A stretch of DNA of 49,877 nucleotides from Roseburia sp. (GCA_023665905.1 JAMPDA010000011.1:1-49877); one strand, 5' to 3'. Numbered from the stretch's first letter, positions 1 through 8,450 are shown. Notes: generated by a model not told the origin, from the letters alone. Program-made: numbers and translations.

Positions 1-132
1 CCGCTGGATTTCTCCGCTCCGCTCGCTGTCGCTCGCTCCGGTCGAAATGACAAGACGGTGGAAAGGCTGTTCTCGCATATGTCGAAATGACATCAGGAAG
101 GAAATGCTTTCGTCGCAACGGTCGAAATGACA
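1..132. repeat. Left copy of an interspersed repeat family
   Basis: Three copies end in the core GGTCGAAATGACA or TGTCGAAATGACA, near 39-52, 79-92 and 119-132. The first has the full form: GGATTTCTCCGCT, a CGCTCGCTGTCGCTCGC spacer, then the core. The same units recur at 36.0-37.1 kb. No coding capacity is seen. The left edge of the window cuts the array. Confidence 0.8.
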
Positions 133-165
133 GGAAGTTGGTTGGGCGTTGCTTGCTCGATAAAT

Positions 166-320
166 AAATTAGGTATTATACCTCAGGGCAAGCCCTGGAC
201 CCGCACGCTTCGCGTGCAAGTTCCGCCGCAAGCGGCGGGGTATTACACCTAATTTGTCGTCGTCACATTTTTGCTCCCGCAAGCGGGCAAAAATGTTCCT
301 CGAATAAAATATAATACCTA
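166..320. repeat. Structured palindromic element with terminal inverted repeats
   Basis: The segment at 166-182 pairs with 239-255 at 15 of 17 positions. Between these arms are three tight GC-rich hairpins at 184-197, 203-217 and 223-238, giving a cloverleaf-like fold. The 11-mer TAGGTATTATA at 170-180 is also repeated exactly inverted at 310-320, next to the esterase stop codon. No ORF with coding character is seen. It looks like a small non-autonomous repeat (REP or MITE type), but a second copy in this window was not seen. Confidence 0.55.
265..296 (-). terminator. Hairpin downstream of the esterase gene
   Basis: ACATTTTTG at 265-273 pairs with CAAAAATGT at 288-296 around an inner CCCGC/GCGGG stem with a 2-nt bulge. 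It lies 25 bp past the end of the minus-strand esterase gene and is the likely transcription end. The T-rich tract is inside the stem rather than after it. Confidence 0.5.
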
Positions 321-1082
321 CTACAGCGCGGCGAAATCGGTCATGAACACTTTTTCGGGCGCGCGCCAGCTCAATTCGTCATGGACGGAAGTATTGTTCA
401 TTTGCAGGCGCAGGTTTTTGACGCCGCTTTTTCTCAGCGCGTTGGTTAGTGTGAACGCGTCGTCCACAAAAAGCTGCGGAATAGCATTGAGTATTTCGGG
501 GGCGGTGAACTCACCTGACACCTCGCTGCCGCCGCAGTACACGTTGTAGTAGCTGTTCGTGTCGAATGTCGCCGTTTTGAAAAAATCGGAATACGCCTCA
601 GGGCTTATGAACAGCGGAGTTGAAAACATGCCGTACGCTTTTAAGCGTGCGTTTTTCCGCGCCGCAAAGTGCAATGTAGCCAGCGCGCCTGCGGACGAGC
701 CGAGCATTCCGTAAAATCCAAACCCGAAACGCTTGTCGAGATAGGGTATGAGCGTTTGCTCGAGGTAGTCAGCGTACACGTCCGCTTTGCCGCCGGATAC
801 GGGCACGCCGTACTTTTCGAGCTCGGTGGGGAACGGCATGTAGTCGTCCTCGCGTGTCGCGTCTATCGAATCGACGCCGATGACGGCGGTGTTGGTTATG
901 CCGACGCTTTTGAGTATTTCGGTGGCGCGCCAGCTCTTTTTAAACGACGCGTCCTCGTCCCTGAACACGTTTTGCCCGTCGTGCATGATTATCGCTCTGT
1001 CCGCCTTTTTGGGCGCGAAAATACGCACCGTTCGCGCAAATGCGCCCTTGGATATCACAGCTATTTCGTAATTGCGTTTCAT
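321..1082 (-). CDS. Putative esterase (alpha/beta hydrolase, esterase D / Fes-like)
   Basis: This 253-residue protein has no signal peptide and is probably cytoplasmic. The nucleophile elbow is GSSAG, with the catalytic serine near residue 130. A HDGQN motif at about 34-38 and a C-terminal HDELSWR (His near 234) are typical of the putative esterase family (PF00756), which includes enterochelin esterase and hydrolases of carbohydrate esters. The substrate cannot be told from sequence. It is a single-gene unit with its own promoter and the ribosome site GAGGTGG just before ATG. It is transcribed away from cca. Confidence 0.85.
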   Translation of the reverse strand: MKRNYEIAVISKGAFARTVRIFAPKKADRAIIMHDGQNVFRDEDASFKKSWRATEILKSVGITNTAVIGVDSIDATREDDYMPFPTELEKYGVPVSGGKADVYADYLEQTLIPYLDKRFGFGFYGMLGSSAGALATLHFAARKNARLKAYGMFSTPLFISPEAYSDFFKTATFDTNSYYNVYCGGSEVSGEFTAPEILNAIPQLFVDDAFTLTNALRKSGVKNLRLQMNNTSVHDELSWRAPEKVFMTDFAAL

Positions 1083-1112
1083 TTTCCACCTCGCGTGGTA
1101 ATTACGGATAAT

Positions 1113-1141
1113 ATTATACGCGATAGCGCGCGAAAAGTCAA
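1113..1141 (-). promoter_or_regulatory. Sigma-A promoter of the esterase gene
   Basis: On the minus strand the -35 box is TTGACT (1136-1141) and the -10 box is TATAAT (1113-1118), with a 17-bp spacer. The leader is about 25 nt and contains GAGGTGG at 1086-1092. Confidence 0.8.
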
Positions 1142-1207
1142 TATCTTAGGTAAAAGCGGCGGCTTATACTCGCAAGCTCGGTTTGCGGCAAAAATAGCCG
1201 CAAAGCC

Positions 1208-1236
1208 TTGATTTCGGTTTTTTCGTGTGATATAAT
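1208..1236 (+). promoter_or_regulatory. Promoter of cca, apparently leaderless
   Basis: TTGATT (1208-1213), a 17-bp spacer, an extended TG and TATAAT (1231-1236) are followed by only six bases, TTTGTC, before the ATG at 1243. There is no Shine-Dalgarno sequence. Transcription would be expected to start at or within a base or two of the start codon. An 8-bp hairpin (1182-1189 with 1197-1204) lies just upstream of the -35 box. Confidence 0.75.
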
Positions 1237-1242
1237 TTTGTC

Positions 1243-2598
1243 ATGAAGATAAATTTGGATAAAAATTCCGCCGAGTTCATTTGCTCGCTCGGCGAAAAGG
1301 TGTACGTGGTGGGCGGCTACGTGCGCAATAGTCTGTGTGGATATAAATGCACGGATATAGATATAGCAGGGCCGCTGCCCGCGCTTGCGCTCGATCTGCC
1401 GCCGCATACGTCCATGAATATAGTCAATCACCGCATGGGCACGGCGCAGCTCGTGCACGACGGTGTTACATACGAGTACACGCCTTTTCGCGTGGAGGTC
1501 TATAACGCAGGCGGAGAGCATACGCCGGCGCAGGTGCGATTTACCACCGATCTGACCGCCGACGCCGAACGCAGGGATTTTTGCTGTAACGCCGTTTATT
1601 ACGACGTTCGGCACGACGAGATCATAGACCCGTTCAACGGTGTGCGCGACATCGAGCAAAAGATATTGCGCGGCTGTAGCAAGCGCGTATTCGAGTCCGA
1701 CGGACTGCGCCTACTGCGGCTCGTCAGACTGGCGGCGGAGCTCGGCTTTCGGATAGAGGGCGAAACGGCGGCGGCGGCAAAGTCCATGCACGCTCAGCTC
1801 AACGATATAACGTGCGAAAGAAAGCGCATAGAGCTCGATAAAATACTGTACGCCGACACGGTAAACGGCATTGCCGGCGCACAGTATCGCGGGCTGCGTT
1901 TGCTTAAACAGCTTGATCTTTTGCCGGGCATAATTCCCGAGCTTGCCGATTGCGCAGGAATAGCTCAGCCGCCAAAATATCACAAATACGACGTTTTGGA
2001 GCACAGTTTTCAGTGCGTGCGCTACGCCGCGCCCATTAAAAACGTGCGGCTCGCCGCGCTTTTGCACGATATCGGAAAGCCGTACTGCATTAAGAATTTC
2101 GGAAATTTCCACGGTCACGAAAAAGCTTCCGGCATAGCCGCGCGCATGATCCTCAACCGCCTGCGCTATCCCAACGACATAATAGAGCAAGTCGTCAGGC
2201 TGTGCAGTCTGCACATGTACGACATGCGCGGCGAAACGAGCGAAGCTAAAGTGCGCGTTTTCGTCGCTAAAAACTACGATATCATAGATAAGCTCGTCGC
2301 CCTTATTCGCGCCGACAGGCTGGCGACGGGATTGTTGCCGCAGGGCGAAGCCGAAGCGCCGCACCGATTTGAAACCGTGCGCGACGCTATGCTTGCGGAC
2401 GGTACGCCCATTCTCAAAAAGTCGCTCAGGATATCGGGCAAGACGCTTGCCGATATGGGGTTTGAGAGCGAAGCTATTTCCGCCGCGCTCGATAAACTGT
2501 GGCGGGATTGCGTTATCGAGCCGAAAAACAACAATGTCGAGTGGCTCACCAAAATGGCGGCAAGACTGCCCAAAACGATAGAAAGAACTCCGCGCTGA
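1243..2598 (+). CDS. cca: CCA tRNA nucleotidyltransferase with HD domain
   Basis: The enzyme adds or repairs the 3'-CCA of tRNAs from CTP and ATP. The class II nucleotidyltransferase signature is at the N-terminus: VVGGYVRN at about 22-29 and TDIDIA at 37-42, where the two Asp bind metal. An RNA-binding middle follows, then an HD phosphohydrolase-type domain with LLHDIGKP (His near 275). Its 451 residues fit the HD-containing bacterial form. The ATG at 1243 starts directly on the N-terminal fold and has no ribosome site (see the promoter entry). The next gene follows after 35 bp. Confidence 0.95.
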   Translation: MKINLDKNSAEFICSLGEKVYVVGGYVRNSLCGYKCTDIDIAGPLPALALDLPPHTSMNIVNHRMGTAQLVHDGVTYEYTPFRVEVYNAGGEHTPAQVRFTTDLTADAERRDFCCNAVYYDVRHDEIIDPFNGVRDIEQKILRGCSKRVFESDGLRLLRLVRLAAELGFRIEGETAAAAKSMHAQLNDITCERKRIELDKILYADTVNGIAGAQYRGLRLLKQLDLLPGIIPELADCAGIAQPPKYHKYDVLEHSFQCVRYAAPIKNVRLAALLHDIGKPYCIKNFGNFHGHEKASGIAARMILNRLRYPNDIIEQVVRLCSLHMYDMRGETSEAKVRVFVAKNYDIIDKLVALIRADRLATGLLPQGEAEAPHRFETVRDAMLADGTPILKKSLRISGKTLADMGFESEAISAALDKLWRDCVIEPKNNNVEWLTKMAARLPKTIERTPR

Positions 2599-2626
2599 CA
2601 TAATTTCGCGCATATTCGACATACTA
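2595..2626 (+). promoter_or_regulatory. Possible promoter of vanW
   Basis: CTGACA (2595-2600) and CATACT (2620-2625) are separated by 19 bp, and the ATG follows 8 bases later with no Shine-Dalgarno site. The heptamer CATACTA also resembles the -10 of forespore sigma-G promoters, but no matching -35 is clear. The match to sigma-A is modest. Confidence 0.35.
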
Positions 2627-2633
2627 ATCGCGT

Positions 2634-3881
2634 ATGAAAGCATTTTTGTACGCTAAGATCGTATTGCCCGCGGCGGTCGTTATCGCCGCGATGTTGTGCG
2701 CGGTTTCAATGGCTATGCCTTGCGCTGCCGCCGACGCGGAAATTACGCGTATAACCGTAAATCTCGACGGCAATGCGTACGTTTACGAGGACGCGCCGAT
2801 AACGCCGTCCGATTTTACTGTGGCGGAGGAGATAGCGTTGCGACGCATAAACGCTCCGCTCGAGAAAAAAATCGAGCTTGTCGATACGTACTTAAAAAAG
2901 GGCGCGGACTATAAGACGGCGCTCGGAGTGTGCTTTCCGCTTCTCGTAAGGTTCGTAGACGGGCTGTGTGAAAAGGTGAATGTGCCGTGCGTCGATTCGG
3001 TAGTCCGCTATGAAAACGGCAGGTTTTACGCGACGGAGGCAAAGTGCGGCGTCGCTGTGGACGAAAACAAGCTGTACGCCGCCTTGTATTATACGCTCAG
3101 ATTTTCCGACGGCGACAGGTCGATAAACGCCTGCAAAGTCAGCGTCGCGCCGAGCGTGACGAAAAGCATGCTGCAGTCGCAACTCGTGTTGAGAGGCGAG
3201 TACACCACAGATTATACGTCGTCCGGCGCGGCGCGTGCGCACAACGTTTCGCTCGCGCTCGGTAAGTTCGACGGCATGCGCATCGAAAAGGGCGCAAAGC
3301 TTTCGTTCAACGCCGCGGTGGGCGAGCGCACCGCCGAAAACGGGTTTAAAAACGCAAAGATAATCGTTGACGGGAGCTACACCGACGGCATAGGCGGCGG
3401 AGTGTGTCAGGCGTCTACTGCGCTGTACAATGCGGCGTTGTTATCGGGAATGAAGTGCGCCGCCAACGCACATTCCATTTGCCCGTCGTACTGTCCGCCC
3501 GGGCTCGACGCGATGATAAGCTCGGTAAGCGATCTCGTTATAGAAAACAACACCGACGGCGACGTGTACATTTCGGTAGTTATAAGCGGCGCAAAGGCGA
3601 CGGTGCGCATGTTCGGCGAAAAGCCGGAATATACGGTGGTGCCGGAATCGGAGATCGTGGAACAGACGCCGTGCGAGGTCGAAGAAACGGTGGATACCGA
3701 AAGAAAGTATTTCGATACGGGCGCGGTGCCGGGCGACAGATTGCTCATAGTTCCCGGTAAAGACGGGATAAAAAGCGAAACGTTTTTAAAGTATTATCGC
3801 GACGGCGAATTTATAAAGCGTGTAAAGATACGCGTCAATTCCTATAAATCGGTTCCGCAAGTCATCGCCATAGCGCCATAA
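2634..3881 (+). CDS. VanW family protein, exported
   Basis: This 415-residue protein begins with a lysine and a hydrophobic stretch (about 7-33) that reads as a signal peptide or membrane anchor. The VanW core follows, including KGAKLSFNAAVGERT and GIGGGVCQASTALYN (around 253-267). The last 50 residues (GKDGIKSETFLKYYRDGEF) resemble a G5 domain, which is often joined to VanW. The biochemical role of VanW is not settled; it occurs in vancomycin resistance clusters and in many Clostridia, where a cell-wall role is presumed. It sits between cca and lgt. The function is inferred only from the family. Confidence 0.85.
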   Translation: MKAFLYAKIVLPAAVVIAAMLCAVSMAMPCAAADAEITRITVNLDGNAYVYEDAPITPSDFTVAEEIALRRINAPLEKKIELVDTYLKKGADYKTALGVCFPLLVRFVDGLCEKVNVPCVDSVVRYENGRFYATEAKCGVAVDENKLYAALYYTLRFSDGDRSINACKVSVAPSVTKSMLQSQLVLRGEYTTDYTSSGAARAHNVSLALGKFDGMRIEKGAKLSFNAAVGERTAENGFKNAKIIVDGSYTDGIGGGVCQASTALYNAALLSGMKCAANAHSICPSYCPPGLDAMISSVSDLVIENNTDGDVYISVVISGAKATVRMFGEKPEYTVVPESEIVEQTPCEVEETVDTERKYFDTGAVPGDRLLIVPGKDGIKSETFLKYYRDGEFIKRVKIRVNSYKSVPQVIAIAP

Positions 3882-3894
3882 CGCGACCAATCGC

Positions 3895-3923
3895 TTGACA
3901 AAGGCGAAATTAGCGTCTATAAT
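3895..3923 (+). promoter_or_regulatory. Consensus sigma-A promoter of lgt, apparently leaderless
   Basis: A perfect TTGACA (3895-3900), 17-bp spacer and perfect TATAAT (3918-3923) are followed by CAAGCT and the ATG at 3930. There is no ribosome binding site. The predicted transcription start coincides with the start codon. Confidence 0.9.
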
Positions 3924-3929
3924 CAAGCT

Positions 3930-5036
3930 ATGAATATCGGATTATTGAGCGCGTTTAATTGGTACGGCTTCCTTATAGCCAGCGGCATAATAATATGCGT
4001 GGTGGGAGCGTACTTTACGGCTAAACGCCGCGGAATAGAGGGCGACGTCGTAATAGACATAATTATCGCATGTCTGCCGCTCGCCATTATCGGCGCGCGC
4101 GTATATTACGTCATCTTCGATATAATAGACGGAAATTCCTGGACTTTCAAAAAGTTTATCGGGTTAGAGGATAACGGGCTTCAGGGTCTTGCTATATACG
4201 GCGGGCTTATCGGCGCGGTGATAGGCGCGGTGTTATTATGGCTGTGGAAAAACCGCAGTAAAAATCCCAAAAACAAGCGCATATCGTTTCTACAGATACT
4301 CGACCTCGGCTTTACGTTTATCATACTCGGTCAGTCGATAGGGCGCTGGGGTAACTTCGCCAATAAAGAGGCGTACGGTCCCGTCATTACGGACAGCGCG
4401 CTCAAGTGGTTCCCAATGGGCGTCGATATAAACGGCGTGTGGCACTATGCGACGTTCTTTTACGAATCGCTGTGGAACATAATCGGCTTCGGACTGCTGA
4501 TGTTCCTGTATATAGGCAGGCGCAAAAGCTTCGACGGTTTCGTGTTCTCGTGCTATTGCATATATTACGGTATCGGAAGGGCATGGATAGAAGGGCTGCG
4601 CACCGATTCGCTGTGGCTCGTTCCGCCAACGAACGGCGTCGGCGGAATACGCGTAAGTCAGCTTTTGAGCATACTGCTCATTGTTTTCGGCGTGGCTTTT
4701 ATCGTCATTCACTGCGTAAGAGCCAAGCGCGCGCAAAAGAAGATATTTATATTTGTCGATCAAGCCAAGCTGAACGACGGATATTTCGGTTACGACAAGA
4801 CCAAGCTGGCGCACCCCATGCCCGATATTAAGTTCTTTAAGGACAGACATGCGGAAACGGAAAGCGTTATAGTGGACAACAACGGCGTCGCGGTGCGCGT
4901 TTCCGCCGAAGACGACGATTTGCAAAACGAGCCCGCCGGCGGCGAAAATAAAGACGGCTCAGACGCGATAAAACGTGCGGAAAGACCCACGGTAAAAAAG
5001 CCGGAGGAAATATATGAAGACAAGTGGGACGACTGA
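3930..5036 (+). CDS. lgt: Prolipoprotein diacylglyceryl transferase
   Basis: Lgt moves a diacylglyceryl group from phosphatidylglycerol to the lipobox cysteine of prelipoproteins in the cytoplasmic membrane. The protein has about seven membrane segments, the LAIYGGLIGAVIG block and the family signature GRWGNFANKEAYG (from about residue 137), followed by GRAWIEGLRTDSL. The membrane core ends near residue 265. A soluble, charged tail of about 95 residues follows, ending EEIYEDKWDD; most Lgt proteins are about 260-290 residues. It heads an operon: the next ORF overlaps it by 23 bp. The M1 peptidase downstream carries a possible lipobox substrate. Confidence 0.95.
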   Translation: MNIGLLSAFNWYGFLIASGIIICVVGAYFTAKRRGIEGDVVIDIIIACLPLAIIGARVYYVIFDIIDGNSWTFKKFIGLEDNGLQGLAIYGGLIGAVIGAVLLWLWKNRSKNPKNKRISFLQILDLGFTFIILGQSIGRWGNFANKEAYGPVITDSALKWFPMGVDINGVWHYATFFYESLWNIIGFGLLMFLYIGRRKSFDGFVFSCYCIYYGIGRAWIEGLRTDSLWLVPPTNGVGGIRVSQLLSILLIVFGVAFIVIHCVRAKRAQKKIFIFVDQAKLNDGYFGYDKTKLAHPMPDIKFFKDRHAETESVIVDNNGVAVRVSAEDDDLQNEPAGGENKDGSDAIKRAERPTVKKPEEIYEDKWDD

Positions 5037-5565
5037 CGCGGTTTTGCCGCTCACTAAAAAACAGAAAACTGCGTGCAATATCGTAATGGGCGTCCTGCTT
5101 ATTTTGGCAGGCGTCGTATTGGTGTTGGCGGGCTGCGGCGTGATAGATGTGTCGGTGCGCAGGATAGCCGCGCCGACTATACTTTTCAGCTTCGGGCTTG
5201 CCGTGGTTTTGAGCGCCATCATTGCCAAGAACTCGCTTTCTATGTGGATAGCCGGAGTTATCATAGCGTGCGGACTGACGTCGCTTTTGGAGATCGTCAC
5301 TTCGGCGACGTATGCCAATTTGTTTCCACTATACATCGCGGCGCCCGGAGTGGGGTGTCTTTTTGCGATAGTTTTTTCGGAAGCCAAGTTTCCGCAGCTA
5401 AAAGCCATTGGGTTTTTCGGCGGACTTGCGGCGGTGTTTTCTCTCGGCTCGTCCGGCGCGTGCGGTTGGGGATTGACCGCAGGCATCGTCGCCGGCTTTG
5501 CCGGACTGTGCGTAATACTGTACGCGCTCGACGTCTATTTAAGGAAGGACAACGACAATGCGTAA
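5014..5565 (+). CDS. Small multi-pass membrane protein, unknown function
   Basis: The 183-residue product is mostly hydrophobic, with about six membrane segments separated by short loops and short charged ends (KKQK near the N-terminus, RKDNDNA at the C-terminus). I do not recognise the family. The start is supported by GGAGG at 5002-5006, within the end of lgt. It overlaps lgt by 23 bp and pncB by 8 bp, so it is translated as part of one transcript with them. Confidence 0.75.
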   Translation: MKTSGTTDAVLPLTKKQKTACNIVMGVLLILAGVVLVLAGCGVIDVSVRRIAAPTILFSFGLAVVLSAIIAKNSLSMWIAGVIIACGLTSLLEIVTSATYANLFPLYIAAPGVGCLFAIVFSEAKFPQLKAIGFFGGLAAVFSLGSSGACGWGLTAGIVAGFAGLCVILYALDVYLRKDNDNA

Positions 5566-6982
5566 TCTCACGATGATGACCGATCTCTATCAGCTCACGA
5601 TGATGAACGGTTATTATTCCAAGGGCAAGGCGGACGAGATATGTGTGTTCGACGTGTTTTTTCGCCAGAAAAGCACTATGAACTACGCCGTGTTTGCAGG
5701 GCTCGAGCAGGCGGTGGACTATATAAAAGACCTGCATTTTTCGGAAGATGATATAGAGTATCTGCGCTCGCTCAATACTTTTTCGCCCGAGTTCTTGCAA
5801 TATCTTGCCGACTTCAAGTTTACGGGCGACATGTACTCCGTGCGTGAGGGCGATATCGTATATCCGCAGGAGCCGATAATCGTCGTCAAAGCGCCGCTTA
5901 TACAGGCGCAGCTCATCGAAACGGCGCTGTTGAATATAGTAAGCCATCAAACGCTTATAGCCACAAAATCGGCGCGAATTGTCGCCGCGGCGCGCGGAAA
6001 GAGCGTGGTGGAGTTCGGGCTTCGCCGCGCGCAAGGTCCGGACGCCGGCATATACGGCGCGCGCGCTTCCGTTATAGGCGGTTGCAACGGCACGAGCAAC
6101 GTGCTTACGGGACAGATGTTCAACATTCCCGTCAAGGGTACTCATTCCCACAGCTGGGTGATGAGCTTCGACAGCGAGCTCGAAGCATTCCGCGCTTTTG
6201 CCGAGGTCTATCCCGACGCCTGCCTGCTGCTTGTCGATACGTACGATTCGATACGCGGAATAGAAAATGCGATAACGGTTTTCAACGAGCTCAAGGCGAA
6301 GGGACACAAGCCGGTCGGCATACGCTTGGACAGCGGCGACCTGGCGTATCTCAGCAAGGTCGCGAGAAAGATGCTCGACGAGGCGGGCTTTAAGGACGCC
6401 GTCGTGTTCGCTTCCGGCGATATCGACGAGTATCTTTTGGAGTCGCTCCACAATCAGGGCGCGAAGATAGACGTGTACGGCGTGGGCACCAAACTGATAA
6501 CGAGCGAGGATATGCCGTCGCTCGGCGGAGTATATAAGCTTTCCGCGATAGAGCGCGACGGCGCGCTTCAGCCGCGCATGAAGATATCCGACTCGATAGT
6601 AAAGGTGACAAACCCGGGGTTCAAGACGCTGTATCGCATTTACGATAAAAAGAGCGGCATGGCGCTTGCCGATCTTATAGCGTTAAACGGCGAAAAGATA
6701 GACAAGCCGTTGACGCTGACGCACGAAACGGAGCGTTGGAAAACGACGGTGCTCGAAGATTACGATATACGCTGTATGCTGTATAAAATATTCGAAAACG
6801 GCAACAATGTATACGAGCGCCCGTCGCTCGACAGTATCGTCAAGTTTGCCGCGGACGAAAAAGCCAAGTTCTGGGACGAATACAAGCGCATAGACAATCC
6901 GCAGATATACAAGGTCAATCTGTCCGACGGACTGTACGAGCTTAAGCACAGCATGCTCGCAAAGCACAAAAGCCGACAATAA
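5558..6982 (+). CDS. pncB: Nicotinate phosphoribosyltransferase
   Basis: The enzyme makes nicotinate mononucleotide from nicotinate and PRPP with ATP, the first step of the Preiss-Handler NAD salvage route. The 474-residue length and the N-terminal TDLYQLTMMNGYY are typical. FGLRRAQGPDAG, GTHSHSWVMSF (around 194-204) and VGIRLDSGDLAYLS are conserved substrate-site blocks. The ribosome site is AAGGA. It overlaps the preceding membrane-protein gene by 8 bp, and a coiled-coil gene follows after 16 bp. Confidence 0.95.
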   Translation: MRNLTMMTDLYQLTMMNGYYSKGKADEICVFDVFFRQKSTMNYAVFAGLEQAVDYIKDLHFSEDDIEYLRSLNTFSPEFLQYLADFKFTGDMYSVREGDIVYPQEPIIVVKAPLIQAQLIETALLNIVSHQTLIATKSARIVAAARGKSVVEFGLRRAQGPDAGIYGARASVIGGCNGTSNVLTGQMFNIPVKGTHSHSWVMSFDSELEAFRAFAEVYPDACLLLVDTYDSIRGIENAITVFNELKAKGHKPVGIRLDSGDLAYLSKVARKMLDEAGFKDAVVFASGDIDEYLLESLHNQGAKIDVYGVGTKLITSEDMPSLGGVYKLSAIERDGALQPRMKISDSIVKVTNPGFKTLYRIYDKKSGMALADLIALNGEKIDKPLTLTHETERWKTTVLEDYDIRCMLYKIFENGNNVYERPSLDSIVKFAADEKAKFWDEYKRIDNPQIYKVNLSDGLYELKHSMLAKHKSRQ

Positions 6983-6998
6983 TAGTTTTTTCGGGTGA

Positions 6999-7619
6999 AT
7001 GATGGACGGAAAAAAGAAGGTGTACACCAAAGCCGATTTCGACAGATACACGGAAGCGGTCAAGAGCGAGTGCGAGCAGACGCTTTTAAAACAGCGTGAG
7101 CGCATAGACGAGCTGCGCACCGCGCTCGACGCCGCCGAGCGCAAGATAAAAAAGTCGGAGAGCCAAAAGGAGATCGTATATCGCGCGATAACCGCGGCGC
7201 TCAAAAAAGCGGACGATATAGAACGCGTTTCGCTTATAAAATACAATCAGGAAATAGCGCAGCTCAAAAGCTTTCACGATAAGTGGTTGAGCTATTTCAA
7301 TAGGATAATCGAAGCGTATCCGCTCGACGATGAGCTTATAGCCGCCGGCAAGGTCAACGGCAAGATCGCCGAGGTCTTGAACAAGACGGGCGATATCGAA
7401 GCGCAGTACGAGCAGGAACGCGCGCGCCTTGTCGATTCGCTTCGCGGCGAGGCGGAAGACGACGACGCTTCGCGCGAGGTAGTCGCGCAGACCGACCGTA
7501 GCGCCGACGCGGACTACGCCGACCGCTCTCCTGCGGGATTTTCCATATCGGAAGCGTTGCACCCCAAGGAAGACCTTAAGGACATCATGCGCGAGCTCGG
7601 CGTGATAATCGATGACTGA
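6999..7619 (+). CDS. Predicted coiled-coil cytoplasmic protein, unknown function
   Basis: The 206-residue protein has long heptad-like charged stretches (about 15-65 and 120-150), with no membrane segment or signal peptide. The overall look, a short N-terminal motif followed by coiled coil, recalls DivIVA-like or cell-division accessory proteins, but no diagnostic motif is seen. The last 25 residues (HPKEDLKDIMRELGVI) look like a conserved short motif. Two adjacent ATGs (6999 and 7002) could be used; the ribosome site GGGTGA is weak. It is the last gene of the lgt transcript. Confidence 0.65.
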   Translation: MMDGKKKVYTKADFDRYTEAVKSECEQTLLKQRERIDELRTALDAAERKIKKSESQKEIVYRAITAALKKADDIERVSLIKYNQEIAQLKSFHDKWLSYFNRIIEAYPLDDELIAAGKVNGKIAEVLNKTGDIEAQYEQERARLVDSLRGEAEDDDASREVVAQTDRSADADYADRSPAGFSISEALHPKEDLKDIMRELGVIIDD

Positions 7620-7714
7620 TCTGTCGATAGGGTTCGGGGTCGTCACCCCGTAGCAGGCGAGCAGGGCATAAATCTTAAAAATGAATATCAATAACGAGTT
7701 TTGTTAAAATAAAA

Positions 7715-7749
7715 AGCCGTCGCAGTTCGTTGCGACGGCTCGATTTTTT
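7715..7749. terminator. Bidirectional intrinsic terminator
   Basis: AGCCGTCGCA (7715-7724) pairs perfectly with TGCGACGGCT (7731-7740) over a 6-nt loop. It has a T-run on the plus side and an A-run (T-run on the minus strand) on the other. It ends the lgt operon on the plus strand and rpsT on the minus strand. A smaller GGGGT/ACCCC hairpin lies at about 7636-7648. Confidence 0.9.
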
Positions 7750-7755
7750 ATTGCG

Positions 7756-8331
7756 TTATTCGGCTTTGGGCGCTTCTTCCGCAGGCGCTTCCGCGGCTTT
7801 TTTGGTCTTTTTTGCCGGAGCCTTTTCGGGCTTTTCGGTTTTTTCCGTCTTTTCTTTTGCCGGTTTTTCCTTCTTTTCCGCCTTGACGGGCTTTTCGGCT
7901 TTTTCTTTTTCCGCCCTTTTCTTTTTGAGCTCGGTCTTTTCCGCTTCCTTCTCTATCTGTTTAGCGCGGAATTCGGCACGCGCGGCTTCGCGCGCTTCTT
8001 TGGCGGCGCGCGCTTTTTCGGCGGCGATGGTCTTGTTGTCCTTTTTGACGGTGATAGTGACTTTGCCGCTCTTTATGTCGCTGAGGCGCTTGGAAATAGC
8101 CGATTTCTTGTTTGCGGCGGCGTTTTTGTGGATAATGCCGGCGGTGACGCTCTTATCTATAATAGACATCGTCAAGGGCAAAAGCCTTTCCGCTTCCTCG
8201 ATGTTGGCGGAATCTATCGCTTTATTGAACGCTTTGATGGCGTTGTTCATCTTGGAACGATCGCTGCGATTGCGCAGGTTCTTTTTCTTGGTGATAAGCA
8301 CACGCTTTTTTGCGGACTTGATGTTAGGCAC
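7756..8331 (-). CDS. rpsT: 30S ribosomal protein S20 with long C-terminal tail
   Basis: Residues 1-88 are a normal S20, beginning VPNIKSAKKR and including MNNAIKAFNKAI and HKNAAANKKSAISKRL. S20 binds 16S rRNA early in small-subunit assembly. The start is the GTG at 8331, which matches family starts and lies 7 nt from AAAGGAG; the upstream in-frame ATG at 8352 would add seven non-conserved residues. About 100 extra residues follow the core, almost wholly K, E, A and P in short EK(A/P) repeats. S20 is normally about 85-90 residues, so the tail is the odd feature. Confidence 0.95.
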   Translation of the reverse strand: MPNIKSAKKRVLITKKKNLRNRSDRSKMNNAIKAFNKAIDSANIEEAERLLPLTMSIIDKSVTAGIIHKNAAANKKSAISKRLSDIKSGKVTITVKKDNKTIAAEKARAAKEAREAARAEFRAKQIEKEAEKTELKKKRAEKEKAEKPVKAEKKEKPAKEKTEKTEKPEKAPAKKTKKAAEAPAEEAPKAE

Positions 8332-8371
8332 AGTGTAACTCCTTTGACACATTTATTTGTTTTTCCATAAG

Positions 8372-8400
8372 ATTATAGCATACAAATTAATTATTTGCAA
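8372..8400 (-). promoter_or_regulatory. Sigma-A promoter of rpsT
   Basis: Minus-strand TTGCAA (8395-8400) and TATAAT (8372-8377) have a 17-bp spacer. The leader is about 35 nt and carries AAAGGAG. The divergent gpr start lies 51 bp beyond the -35 box. Confidence 0.88.
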
Positions 8401-8450
8401 CTGTTTATTGTGACACGATTAAATTTTTTTCTTTTACAAACAATAATTTT

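Noticed and set aside
271..549. Plus-strand ORF of 92 codons
   Set aside because: It is the shadow of the esterase gene and the repeat element; it has no ribosome site or family signal.
8430..8450. Sigma-F or sigma-G promoter for gpr
   Set aside because: The AT-rich sequence before the ATG gives no convincing -35/-10 pair for either factor.
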